In this document: positions 20,125-28,222 of the stretch, piece after piece
Layout: every line of letters starts with the position of its first letter
Numbering within the stretch: position 1 is the first letter of the stretch
From: DASRDU01 sp035560235
GTDB taxonomy: Bacteria; Acidobacteriota; Blastocatellia; RBC074
Assembly: GCA_035560235.1 (NCBI GenBank)
Contig: DATMAG010000120.1
Span: 8,481-72,480, forward strand
Length of the DNA: 64,000 nucleotides
Reading direction: 5' to 3'
Notes under the pieces: generated by a model
Told to the model about the DNA's origin: nothing
Seen by the model: the letters and a program-made list of their open reading frames with translations, nothing else
The model's database searches: none
Translations under genes and position numbers: made by a program

Positions 20125-22068
20125 ATGACGCACGAACCATCAATAAATCCGGCTGATGCTGACCGCGAACGGCGACGGCTTGAGGAGACCTGGCAGGAGC
20201 CGGGCGGACTGATCGGCTGGTTCAGGTGCGTTCATCACACGTCCATCGGGCGGCGGTTCATCATCACGGCTTTTGTCTTTTTTCTGCTCGGCGGCATCGA
20301 GGCGGTGCTGCTGCGCATTCAACTGGCGCGGCCTGAAAACAAGTTTCTGGGGCCGGATCTTTACAACCAGGTCTTCACTATGCACGGCTCGACGATGATG
20401 TTTCTCTTTGCTGTGCCGATGATGCTGGCGCTCGGCGTATATCTGGTTCCGCTGATGGTCGGAGCGCGCAACATTGCCTTCCCGCGCCTGGTTGCCTTTG
20501 GTTATTACATCTATCTGTTCGGCGGCATCTTTCTGTACACGATGTTTCTGCTGAACACCGGGCCTGACAACGGCTGGTTCAGCTATGTGCCGCTCGCGGG
20601 GCCTGAATACGGGCCAGGCAAGCGGGCCGATACGTGGGCGCAACTGATCACGTTTACCGAAGTCTCGGCGCTGGTGGTCGCGGTTTCGCTGATTACGACT
20701 GTCTTCAAGCTGCGCGCGCCGGGAATGACGCTCAACCGGATTCCGATGTTTGTCTGGGCGATGCTGGTGGTGGCGTTTATGGTCGTCTTTGCGATGCCGA
20801 CAGTCGCGCTGGCGAGTACGTGCCTGATACTTGATCGCCTGATCAGCACGCACTTCTTCAATCCGGCAGAAGGCGGCGATGTGCTGTTGTGGCAGCATCT
20901 GTTCTGGTTCTTCGGTCATCCTGAGGTATACATCATCTTCATTCCGGCGACGGGCATCATCTCATCCATTCTGCCGGCTTTCTGCCGCCGCAAAATCTTC
21001 GGCTATCCGGCGCTGGTGCTGTCGCTGGTTTCGACCGGCTTCATCGGCTTCGGATTGTGGGTTCATCATATGTTTGCGACCGGATTGCCGAAGCTCGGTC
21101 AGAGCTTCTTTACGGCGGCGAGCATGATGATTGCGATTCCGACCGGGATTCAGATCTTCTGCTGGATTGCGACGCTCTGGAGCGGCAGGCCTGTTTTCAA
21201 AACACCGCTGCTCTTTGTGCTCGGGTTTTTCGTCAACTTCATCATCGGCGGAATGACGGGGCTGATGCTGGCTTCGGTATCGCTCGATCAGCAGGTGCAC
21301 GACACATTCTTTGTGGTCGCACATTTTCATTATGTGCTGATCGGCGGCGCGGTCTTTCCGCTCTTTGGCGGGTTCTATTACTGGTTTCCGAAGTTCACCG
21401 GACGCCGGCTGAGTGAACGCGCGGGCCGGTGGGTCTTTGCGCTGCTGCTCATCGGCTTCAATCTGACTTTCTTTCCGATGCATCAGCTTGGCCTCAAAGG
21501 AATGCCGCGCCGGGTTTATACATACCTGCCTGAAATGGGCTGGGGCGGGCTGAACCTGCTGGCTTCAATCGGCGGCGTCATCATTGTCACAAGCGTGCTG
21601 GTCTTTCTGATTGATGTCGTGCGCAGCCTGCGAGCGGGTGAAGTCGCGGGCGACAATCCCTGGCAGGCAGGCACGCTCGAATGGGCGACGAGTTCGCCGC
21701 CGCCTGATTACAACTTCGTTTTCATTCCGACTGTCGCGGGGCGCGAAACGTTGTGGGAGCAGCGCGAGCAGCAGCGCGTAGTCACGGGCCTTCGCAGCGA
21801 TCTGCGCGAAGCGCTGGTGACGCAGGTGCTGGATGCCGCGCCCGATCACAAAACGCTGATGCCTGATCCTTCGATCTGGCCGTTTCTGAGCGCGATTGCC
21901 ACGACAGGTCTGTTTGTCGGTTCGATTTTCAATGCCTGGGCCGTGCCGATTGGCGCAGTGCCGGTGACGGTTGCGCTGATCGGCTGGTTCTGGCCAAAAC
22001 AGCAGGAACACGAAGAGGAGCTTGAATCCGAACGCGATCAGCAGCCGGTGATGGAGGGACAGGCGTGA
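20125..22068 (+). CDS. coxA: Cytochrome c oxidase subunit I, with altered D- and K-channel residues
   Basis: 647 residues with 12 core helices and extra C-terminal ones. The binuclear-site motif HPEVY (Glu267, Tyr269) and VHHMFATG supply CuB ligands and the His-Tyr crosslink; HFHYVLIGG gives haem ligands. Compared with the classical A1 enzyme of Paracoccus, the D-channel Asp in GAPDMAFPR is Asn116 here (GARNIAFPR), and the K-channel Lys in PTGIKVF is Gln343 (PTGIQIF). The overall pattern resembles the alternative CoxN-type subfamily of proteobacteria. It reduces O2 in the inner membrane. The stop overlaps the coxC GTG. Confidence 0.92.
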   Translation: MTHEPSINPADADRERRRLEETWQEPGGLIGWFRCVHHTSIGRRFIITAFVFFLLGGIEAVLLRIQLARPENKFLGPDLYNQVFTMHGSTMMFLFAVPMMLALGVYLVPLMVGARNIAFPRLVAFGYYIYLFGGIFLYTMFLLNTGPDNGWFSYVPLAGPEYGPGKRADTWAQLITFTEVSALVVAVSLITTVFKLRAPGMTLNRIPMFVWAMLVVAFMVVFAMPTVALASTCLILDRLISTHFFNPAEGGDVLLWQHLFWFFGHPEVYIIFIPATGIISSILPAFCRRKIFGYPALVLSLVSTGFIGFGLWVHHMFATGLPKLGQSFFTAASMMIAIPTGIQIFCWIATLWSGRPVFKTPLLFVLGFFVNFIIGGMTGLMLASVSLDQQVHDTFFVVAHFHYVLIGGAVFPLFGGFYYWFPKFTGRRLSERAGRWVFALLLIGFNLTFFPMHQLGLKGMPRRVYTYLPEMGWGGLNLLASIGGVIIVTSVLVFLIDVVRSLRAGEVAGDNPWQAGTLEWATSSPPPDYNFVFIPTVAGRETLWEQREQQRVVTGLRSDLREALVTQVLDAAPDHKTLMPDPSIWPFLSAIATTGLFVGSIFNAWAVPIGAVPVTVALIGWFWPKQQEHEEELESERDQQPVMEGQA

Positions 22069-22667
22069 GAGAGGATCAGACATTCGATGTTTCGCACCTG
22101 CCCGCGTCTGCCTTCGGGCCGCGCAGCCTGATGTGGTGGGGCACGCTCGGCATCATCCTGATCGAAGGCACGATGTTTGCGATGCTGATCGGCATGTACT
22201 TTTACCTGCGCGGGCGCGTGCCGGACTGGCCGCCGAATGCCGCGCCGCCTGCACTGCGCTTCGGGATTGCCAACACCATCGTGCTGATTGCGAGTGTGCT
22301 GCCGAACAGCTGGTACAAGCGCGCCGCTGAAAAACACGACCTGACGAAGGTGCGCATCGGTCTGGTCATCAGTCTGATCTTTGCCGCCGCTTTCATCGTC
22401 ATCAGGTTTTATGAATTCTCGACGCTCAATTGCCGGTGGGACACGAACGCTTACGGCTCGGTGGTGTGGACGCTGATGGGTTTTCACACGACGCATCTGA
22501 TTACCGATTTCATTGATACGGCAGTGCTGACGGTGCTGATGTTTACCGGGCCGATTGAAGGCAAGCGGTTCTCTGACGTCAGCGACAACGCTTTTTACTG
22601 GTACTTCGTCGTGATCGTCTGGCTGCCGATCTTTGCCGCGATCTATCTCGCGCCGCGATTGATTTGA
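22065..22667 (+). CDS. coxC: Cytochrome c oxidase subunit III
   Basis: 200 residues starting with GTG inside the coxA stop (GTGA overlap). Five membrane helices typical of the short CtaE form; MWWGTLGIILIEGTMFAMLIGMYFYLR and GFHTTHLITDFIDTAVL match the family. It stabilises subunit I and lipid/oxygen access. Lacks the two first helices of mitochondrial COX3, as is common in bacteria. Confidence 0.88.
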   Translation: MREDQTFDVSHLPASAFGPRSLMWWGTLGIILIEGTMFAMLIGMYFYLRGRVPDWPPNAAPPALRFGIANTIVLIASVLPNSWYKRAAEKHDLTKVRIGLVISLIFAAAFIVIRFYEFSTLNCRWDTNAYGSVVWTLMGFHTTHLITDFIDTAVLTVLMFTGPIEGKRFSDVSDNAFYWYFVVIVWLPIFAAIYLAPRLI

Positions 22668-22682
22668 GGATGTAAAAGCAGG

Positions 22683-22813
22683 CACGAATGAACACGAATT
22701 CTTCTGAAGAGCGTATGTGAGAAGTGCGGCTCAACTCCTCTTGCCCGCTCCGCGGACAGGAAGAAATACTGATGTTTCCATCAGTATTCGTGAACATTCG
22801 TGTTCATTCGTGG
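22683..22813. repeat. Intergenic inverted repeat with nested hairpin
   Basis: Outer arms 22683-22699 and 22796-22812 are exact 17-base reverse complements (arm CACGAATGAACACGAAT). Inside lies a second perfect 10-bp hairpin, AATACTGATG (22765-22774) with CATCAGTATT (22779-22788), loop TTTC. The right arm shares 28 identical bases, reverse-complemented, with 11705-11732. Confidence 0.9.
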
Positions 22814-22826
22814 CCGACTGAAAAAC

Positions 22827-23204
22827 ATGCCTGAGCCGACGGACAACTATTTCAATCAGCGCAGCGGCATTCTCGCGTTGTGGGCGGGGCTGCTGGCCGG
22901 GCCGCTGGCGTGGGCGCTGGCGCAGCAGGTCGGGTATCTCTTCGTCACGCTCGACTGCTCCTATGAAAAGACGCTGCTGCTGTCGCCGGTGATGCTGGTG
23001 GCGCTGCTGATGGCGGCTTCAGGCGCGCTGATATCGTGGCGCAACTGGCAGCGCGCAGGCGGTGAACTGCCTGATGAAGGCGGCACGGTCATTTCGCGCA
23101 GCCGGTTTATGGCGGTCGTCGGACTGCTGCTCAGCAGCCTGGCGCTGCTGCTCGTGATTGCCGAGTGGCTGCCGGTCTTCTTCTACCGGCAGTGTCAGAG
23201 GTGA
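22827..23204 (+). CDS. Small membrane protein of the oxidase operon
   Basis: About 125 residues from the ATG at 22827. Three predicted membrane helices (ILALWAGLLAGPLAWALAQQVGYLFV, LLLSPVMLVALLMAASGALISW, FMAVVGLLLSSLALLLVIAEWLP) and a short Cys-containing C-terminus. I do not recognise the family. Position between coxC and ctaG, with two bases before the next ATG, suggests an oxidase accessory or assembly role. Confidence 0.7.
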   Translation: MPEPTDNYFNQRSGILALWAGLLAGPLAWALAQQVGYLFVTLDCSYEKTLLLSPVMLVALLMAASGALISWRNWQRAGGELPDEGGTVISRSRFMAVVGLLLSSLALLLVIAEWLPVFFYRQCQR

Positions 23205-24149
23205 ATGATGAAGCTTCGCCGCAGTGCCGCAATCAGCCTGTTGATCCTGGCCGCAATGACCACTGCGGTCAGCGCGCACGAAGGCGAGCCGCCCGCGCCG
23301 CACGATCTGTGGACGGCGTGGAGTTTTGAACCTCTCGTCATTGTCAGCCTGCTTGTTTCAGCGTGGCTTTACGTGAGCGGAGTGCGGCGCGTGTGGCAAC
23401 AGGCTCAACCGGGGCGCGGAGTGAGATGGTGGGAAGCGGCAGCGTTTGCCGGTGGCTGGCTGGCTTTGTTTGTCGCGCTGGTGTCGCCGGTTGATGCGCT
23501 CGGCAGCGCGCTCTTTTCGGCGCACATGCTGCAGCACGAAATTCTGATGGTGGTGGCCGCGCCGCTGCTCGTGCTGAGCCGCCCGCTGACGGCGTGGCTG
23601 TGGGCTTTGCCGCTTGAATGGCGACGCCGGGCAGGCCGGCTGGGCAGTCACGCTCAGGTGCAGCAGGTCTGGCGCGGAATGACAAACCTGCTGGCGGCGT
23701 GGCTGATTCACGCGGTGGTGCTGTGGGGCTGGCATCTGCCGCTGCTCTTTCAGGCGACGCTTGAAAGCGAAGCGGTTCACGCGGCGCAGCATCTGAGCTT
23801 CTTTGTCTCGGCGCTGCTCTTTTATCAGGCGCTGCTTGTCAGGCGCAACGGACAAATGAACGCAGGCGCAGGCGTTTTGTACGTTTTCACGACGGCAGTG
23901 CATACGAGTGTGCTGGGCGCGCTGCTGACCTTCTCAAATGCGCTCTGGTATCCGGCCTATCGTGAAACCACTGCGGCGTGGGGACTCTCGCCGCTTGAGG
24001 ATCAGCAGCTTGGCGGGCTGATTATGTGGGTGCCTGCCGGAGTCGTTTACATCATTGGCGGGCTGGCGCTCTTTGGCCTGTGGCTGCGTGAATCTGAACG
24101 CAGTCTGCGCCGCCGCGAAAATGCGGTGATATTCGATGCGGGTGACTGA
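23205..24149 (+). CDS. ctaG: Cytochrome oxidase assembly protein, CtaG (caa3) type
   Basis: 314 residues, signal-like N-terminus ending SAHEGEPPAPHDLW and about seven membrane helices. HMLQHEILMVVAAPLL, AWLIHAVVLWGWHLPLLFQATL and EAVHAAQHLSFFVSALLFYQAL are typical of the Bacillus-type CtaG family needed for caa3 oxidase formation, with conserved His residues that could hold copper. It is unrelated to the Cox11-type CtaG. Tightly spaced in the operon. Confidence 0.85.
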   Translation: MMKLRRSAAISLLILAAMTTAVSAHEGEPPAPHDLWTAWSFEPLVIVSLLVSAWLYVSGVRRVWQQAQPGRGVRWWEAAAFAGGWLALFVALVSPVDALGSALFSAHMLQHEILMVVAAPLLVLSRPLTAWLWALPLEWRRRAGRLGSHAQVQQVWRGMTNLLAAWLIHAVVLWGWHLPLLFQATLESEAVHAAQHLSFFVSALLFYQALLVRRNGQMNAGAGVLYVFTTAVHTSVLGALLTFSNALWYPAYRETTAAWGLSPLEDQQLGGLIMWVPAGVVYIIGGLALFGLWLRESERSLRRRENAVIFDAGD

Positions 24150-24536
24150 ATGAAACTGTGCAGACGAATGATGACAGCGATGTTGCTGTCGGCTCTGATC
24201 CTGATTGGCGCGTGCGTGAGACGCGGGGCCGATCAGGAGGGAGCAGAACTGACCGCAGGTGATCCGGCACGGGGCCGTGTCGCAATCGTGCGGTATGGCT
24301 GCGGCGCGTGCCACGCGATTCCCGGCGTGAGCAATGCAAAGGGGCTGGTCGGCCCGCCGCTCAGCGGCATTGCAAATCGCGCTTATATCGGTGGCGTGCT
24401 CGGCAACACGCCTGACAATATGATCGAGTGGCTGCGCAATCCGCAGGCTGTCAGTCCGAAGACGGCGATGCCGAACCTTCACGTCAGCGAAAGAGACGCG
24501 CGGGACATTGCCAGTTACCTGTACACCCTCAAATAA
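24150..24536 (+). CDS. Small lipoprotein cytochrome c
   Basis: 128 residues; lipobox LILIGAC, haem site CGACH (about residue 51) and Met ligand in KTAMPNLHVSE. Class I cytochrome c resembling the free c domains that feed or accompany caa3 oxidases. The ATG abuts the ctaG stop without a gap, so it belongs to the same operon. Confidence 0.85.
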   Translation: MKLCRRMMTAMLLSALILIGACVRRGADQEGAELTAGDPARGRVAIVRYGCGACHAIPGVSNAKGLVGPPLSGIANRAYIGGVLGNTPDNMIEWLRNPQAVSPKTAMPNLHVSERDARDIASYLYTLK

Positions 24537-24539
24537 ACG

Positions 24540-25001
24540 ATGCGCCAGGCACTGCAAAGCGGGAGAACAATTCAGGCGATCATCGCGCTGCTGATGGCGG
24601 GCGGCCTGGTCTTCTGGCTGGTCGCAGAAGCAGGCAAACCGGCAGGCACGAAAAAGCTAAAGGTCGCAACAGGTGATCTGCGCTCGATTGCCTCAGAGGC
24701 CGTGATGCTGATTGATCAGGCCGAGGCTGGCAGGCTGACGGCAAATTTCTTTCGGATTGAAAGCTCGCTGCTGAGCGAGAAGGCCGCTTCAACAGCGCAG
24801 AGCGCTGCCACAAGCAGACCACAGGCCGGACTCGAAGGACTGTTTGCACAGACAGCCGGGATGGCGCAGCAGGCAGCGAATGAACTGCACGGCCTTTCAT
24901 CATCCTTCGGAAATCGCGAAGTGATGGAGAGCGCGAAAAAGAAGCTGGCAGAAATAAAGCAGCAGGCTCTGAGGCTCGAAGAGAGCCTGCGCCGGTCATA
25001 A
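24540..25001 (+). CDS. Membrane-anchored helical protein of unknown function
   Basis: 153 residues: one N-terminal membrane helix (IQAIIALLMAGGLVFWLVAE) followed by a long Ala/Glu/Ser-rich helical region, likely periplasmic. No family recognised. It starts three bases after the cytochrome c gene and ends before a strong inverted repeat, so it is probably the last gene of the oxidase operon. Confidence 0.6.
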   Translation: MRQALQSGRTIQAIIALLMAGGLVFWLVAEAGKPAGTKKLKVATGDLRSIASEAVMLIDQAEAGRLTANFFRIESSLLSEKAASTAQSAATSRPQAGLEGLFAQTAGMAQQAANELHGLSSSFGNREVMESAKKKLAEIKQQALRLEESLRRS

Positions 25002-25010
25002 GCCTGAAAG

Positions 25011-25119
25011 CGCAGCCCTGGAGCAGCCCCGGAGCGCGGGCAGCCCTGCCCGCCTGAATTGCGCAACGGTTCGCCTGCAGAGGAACTGCGGGCAGGGCTG
25101 CCCGGGCTCCAGGGCTGCG
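25011..25119. repeat. Cloverleaf-like inverted repeat
   Basis: An outer 14-bp perfect stem (25011-25024 with 25106-25119, arm CGCAGCCCTGGAGC) encloses two GC-rich hairpins: GCGGGCA/TGCCCGC at 25036-25053, and GGGCAG/CTGCCC near 25090-25103. It can therefore fold as a three-way junction. No T-run follows. Confidence 0.88.
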
Positions 25120-25144
25120 TTGCCGGGGTAAAGGCAATCGCGAA

Positions 25145-26383
25145 GTGAGAAAGTTTCTGGAGATATTTCTGAGCATCCTGACCGCGATGGGCGGGTTCGT
25201 TGAAATTGGTGAACTGGTCTTTTCGGTCAATGCGGGCGCGAAGTTCGGTTTCAGCCTGCTCTGGGTGGTGGCGCTCGGAACTGTCGGCATCATTGTTTAC
25301 GGCGAAATGGCCGGGCGCGTTGCGGCTGTCGCCAAACAGCCGGTCTTCAGCCTGATTCGTGAACGCACGGGCTTCACGGTCGGACTCGGAACACTGATCG
25401 CGGCCAACATCGTCAGCCTGCTCACCTGCGCGGCTGAAATCGGCGGCCTGGCGATTATTCTGCGGCTGCTTTCGGGCTGGCCTTACCGGCTGCTGATTGT
25501 GGCGGCGTTCGTCGCGCTGCTCGTGATCGTCTGGTTTTTCTCCTTCAAATGGATCGAGAGATTTTTCGGACTGCTCGGGCTGCTGATGATTGTCTTTATC
25601 GCGGCGGCAGCGGCGCTCGGGCCTGACTGGTCGCAGGTGGCGCTCGGTTTTATTCCCAATGTTCCGCAGGTCGAATCGCGGGCGGAATACTTCAGCTACG
25701 CTTATTTCGTCGTCGCGCTGATGAGTTCGATCATGCTGCCGTATGAAACTTACTTCTATGCGTCGGGAGCGATTGAAGACCGGTGGGAACCGGCGGACAT
25801 CAATGTCAACCGGGTGATCGTCGTCATCGGCTTCGTGCTCGGTTCGCTGCTCTCGGTCGGGCTGATTCTGATTGGTGCGCAGCTTTTTCTGCCGGTAAAA
25901 CTCGAACCCGATCTGCCGGGCGCGGCAGCGCTGGGGCCTGTGGCTGCGTTCGGAAAGACGGGGCTGCTGCTTGCGCTCGCGGGAATGCTCTTCGCCTTCG
26001 GTGGCGCGGCGGTCGAAAACGCGCTGACAGGGGCTTACAACCTGGCGCAGTTTCTCGGCTGGTCGTGGGGGAAGTTTCGCGGGGCAGCGGGCGCGCCGCG
26101 CTTCACGCTGGCGTGGCTGGTGATGTTTGCGCTTGCGATGCTGATTGTCGTGACCGGAGTTGATCCGGTGATGGTCGTTGAATATTCGATCATTTTTTCA
26201 GTGATTATTCTGCCGCTCAGTTACCTGCCGCTGCTGATGGTGGCGAGCGATGAGCTGATTATGGGGCCGTTTGTGAACGGGTGGCTGGCGAAGACGCTCG
26301 GCTGGTTTTATCTGATTGTGATCTGCATCGCGGCGCTGTGCGCCGTGCCGCTGCTCGTGATTACACACGGAGGGAAGGGATGA
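25145..26383 (+). CDS. NRAMP-related transporter with altered metal-site motifs
   Basis: 412 residues and about 11 membrane helices with NRAMP-like organisation (TAEIGGLAIILRLL-type helix 3 and the SSIMLPYETYFYASGA helix 6). The helix-1 DPGN motif of classical Mn/Fe transporters appears as EIGE (GGFVEIGELVFS), and the helix-6 MPH motif as LPY. The substrate is therefore probably not Mn2+/Fe2+ in the usual way; Mg2+-like or other transport is possible. GTG start at 25145. It overlaps by four bases with a small PRC-like gene, forming a three-gene set. Confidence 0.72.
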   Translation: MRKFLEIFLSILTAMGGFVEIGELVFSVNAGAKFGFSLLWVVALGTVGIIVYGEMAGRVAAVAKQPVFSLIRERTGFTVGLGTLIAANIVSLLTCAAEIGGLAIILRLLSGWPYRLLIVAAFVALLVIVWFFSFKWIERFFGLLGLLMIVFIAAAAALGPDWSQVALGFIPNVPQVESRAEYFSYAYFVVALMSSIMLPYETYFYASGAIEDRWEPADINVNRVIVVIGFVLGSLLSVGLILIGAQLFLPVKLEPDLPGAAALGPVAAFGKTGLLLALAGMLFAFGGAAVENALTGAYNLAQFLGWSWGKFRGAAGAPRFTLAWLVMFALAMLIVVTGVDPVMVVEYSIIFSVIILPLSYLPLLMVASDELIMGPFVNGWLAKTLGWFYLIVICIAALCAVPLLVITHGGKG

Positions 26384-26730
26384 AAGCGCCACATCTCGAC
26401 ATCGTGCGGATGGTTCTGGACCGGCAACTGCTCGATTCAAATTACATCGAATGCGGCAGGGTTGAGGATGTGGAGCTTGAAGGCGGGCCGGATGAACTGA
26501 AGGTGACGGCTGTCATCACCGGGCCGGGCGCAGTGACAGATCACTTTCCGCGCTGGCTGCAACCGCTCGCGCGCCGGGTTTTCGGTCATCGCACGGTGCG
26601 TGTGCCCTGGGCAGAGGTGCTGATTATTACAAGCCGGATCAAACTGAAATCGCGGGCCGCAGCGCTTGGCCTGGCTGATGAAGATAAGCGGGTCGCGAGG
26701 TGGCTCAGAAAGCTGCCGGGATCTGAATGA
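26380..26730 (+). CDS. Small PRC-barrel-like protein
   Basis: About 116 residues from the ATG at 26380, overlapping the transporter stop by four bases and preceded by GGGAAGG. Beta-rich first half (IECGRVEDVELEGGPDELKVTAVITGPGA) with the PRC-barrel-like 'G-x-V-x-D-V-E' pattern, then RVPWAEVLII and a helical tail. Cytosolic. Co-location suggests it serves the transporter, perhaps as a soluble regulatory domain. Confidence 0.6.
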   Translation: MKAPHLDIVRMVLDRQLLDSNYIECGRVEDVELEGGPDELKVTAVITGPGAVTDHFPRWLQPLARRVFGHRTVRVPWAEVLIITSRIKLKSRAAALGLADEDKRVARWLRKLPGSE

Positions 26731-26987
26731 AATTATCTGAACTGCTCAGAATGGAAGTGGTCGCGCGCGACGGCAGGCATCTCGGCTGGGTGATTGACCT
26801 GCGCTGCGCGGGCGAACCGGAACACGGCGATGCGCGCCCGGAGCGCATCGTCAGCGAACTCGTTTACGGCAAGGCCGGGTGGCTTGAACGCCTGGGCTTC
26901 AGAGCCGTCAGAGAAAGACGAACTCCCTGGGCCGCAGTCACTGCCATCGAAAACGGAAGAATCATCATTGCCGATGAAGCTGAATAA
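26727..26987 (+). CDS. PRC-barrel protein
   Basis: 86 residues: LLRMEVVARDGRHLGWVIDLRC and RRTPWAAVTAIENGRIII outline a PRC-barrel. It overlaps its upstream neighbour by four bases and shares the 'PWA-x-V' motif with it. It also overlaps the next gene by 14 bases. Role unknown; likely cytosolic. Confidence 0.7.
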   Translation: MKLSELLRMEVVARDGRHLGWVIDLRCAGEPEHGDARPERIVSELVYGKAGWLERLGFRAVRERRTPWAAVTAIENGRIIIADEAE

Positions 26988-27990
26988 AACAGCTTGGTCT
27001 GTCAGCTCAGCCGCAGTCATCATCGCGGCGCTGATTTTTTGCCGGCCCTTTAATGCCGGCGCGCAGAAGACTGTTCCGCTCATTTATGTCAGCAATGAAC
27101 GCGACGGCACAATCACGGTCATCAACACGAAAACCGATCAGGTTGTTTCGACCATTCGCATCGGCGGCAGACCGCGCGGCATTCAGCTCAGTCCCGACGG
27201 GCGCACGCTTTACGTTGCGCTGAGCCGTTCGCTGCGGGCGACCTCATCAGACGTGACGGATCAGATTGCGGCGCTCGATCCGGTTTCGGGAAAGGTGAAA
27301 GCGAGCTACAGCGTCGGGCCTGATCCCGAACAGTTCGCGGTCAGTCAGGACGGAGCGCGGTTGTACGTGACCAATGAGGACGCCGGAACCGCGACGATCA
27401 CCGATCTGCGAACGCGGCGCGTGCTGGCGACGCTGGTTGTTGGCACTGAACCTGAAGGCGTGGCGATCAGTCCTGACGGGCGCTGGGTCTATGTGACTTC
27501 AGAGACCAGCAACATCATTTCGGTGATCGACACGCGCGCGCAGCGCGTCAGCCTCAACTTTCCGGTTGATCCGCGCCCGCGCGCCGCTGCCTTCTCGTCT
27601 GACGGGACGCGGGCTTTTGTGACAAGTGAAAACGGCGGAACGGTGATGGTCATTGATGCGCGCAGGCATCAGGTCATTCAGACCATCCCGCGCCCTGACA
27701 ACGCCGCGCGCCCGATGGGCATTGTGGTTTCGCGCGATGGCCGCACAATCTATGTCGCCAACGGGCGCGGCAACAATGTCTCGGTGATTGACGGGCAGAC
27801 ATACCAGTTGCGCGAACTGATCCCGACCGGCGCGCGGCCCTGGGGCATCGCGCTCACGCCGAATGGAAAGAAGCTCTATACAGCCAACGGGCTTTCAAAC
27901 GATGTTTCAGTCATAGACACGGCCACGCGTTGCGTCATCGCCACGATCAGGGCAGGTGACGGTCCCTGGGGCATTGCCGTCAGAGGCTGA
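26974..27990 (+). CDS. YVTN beta-propeller protein, PQQ-catabolism-associated type
   Basis: About 338 residues from the ATG at 26974 with a signal peptide (IIAALIFCRPFNAGAQK). Seven YVTN-type repeats are visible, e.g. LIYVSNERDGTITVINTKTDQV, LYVTNEDAGTATITD, IYVANGRGNNVSVID and LYTANGLSNDVSVID. This size and repeat number fit the 'PQQ-dependent catabolism-associated beta-propeller' family seen with PQQ alcohol dehydrogenases, which agrees with xoxF 10 kb upstream on the same strand. Periplasmic; exact role unknown. Confidence 0.78.
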   Translation: MKLNKTAWSVSSAAVIIAALIFCRPFNAGAQKTVPLIYVSNERDGTITVINTKTDQVVSTIRIGGRPRGIQLSPDGRTLYVALSRSLRATSSDVTDQIAALDPVSGKVKASYSVGPDPEQFAVSQDGARLYVTNEDAGTATITDLRTRRVLATLVVGTEPEGVAISPDGRWVYVTSETSNIISVIDTRAQRVSLNFPVDPRPRAAAFSSDGTRAFVTSENGGTVMVIDARRHQVIQTIPRPDNAARPMGIVVSRDGRTIYVANGRGNNVSVIDGQTYQLRELIPTGARPWGIALTPNGKKLYTANGLSNDVSVIDTATRCVIATIRAGDGPWGIAVRG

Positions 27991-28222
27991 CCTGTGCGCG
28001 GCTGAATTGAATCAGCCCGGCTTTCAGTTCAGTCTGCCTCAGCCGTCTGCCATTAAAGTCTGATCAGCAACCCGCCTGAGGCACCCTGCTTGCTGAAGAT
28101 CAGGCAGGGATTCATCGTTGACAGATCACGATAACGACGGACGGCGGGGTCGGTCAGTTCGCCGCCGCTCCGCTGTCTTTGGTGAAGTGACGGGGAGCAG
28201 ATCAGAAGAAGGAGGGAGAACA

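Noticed and set aside
15600..24540. Methane oxidation locus
   Set aside because: No methane monooxygenase genes are present; XoxF alone does not imply methanotrophy.
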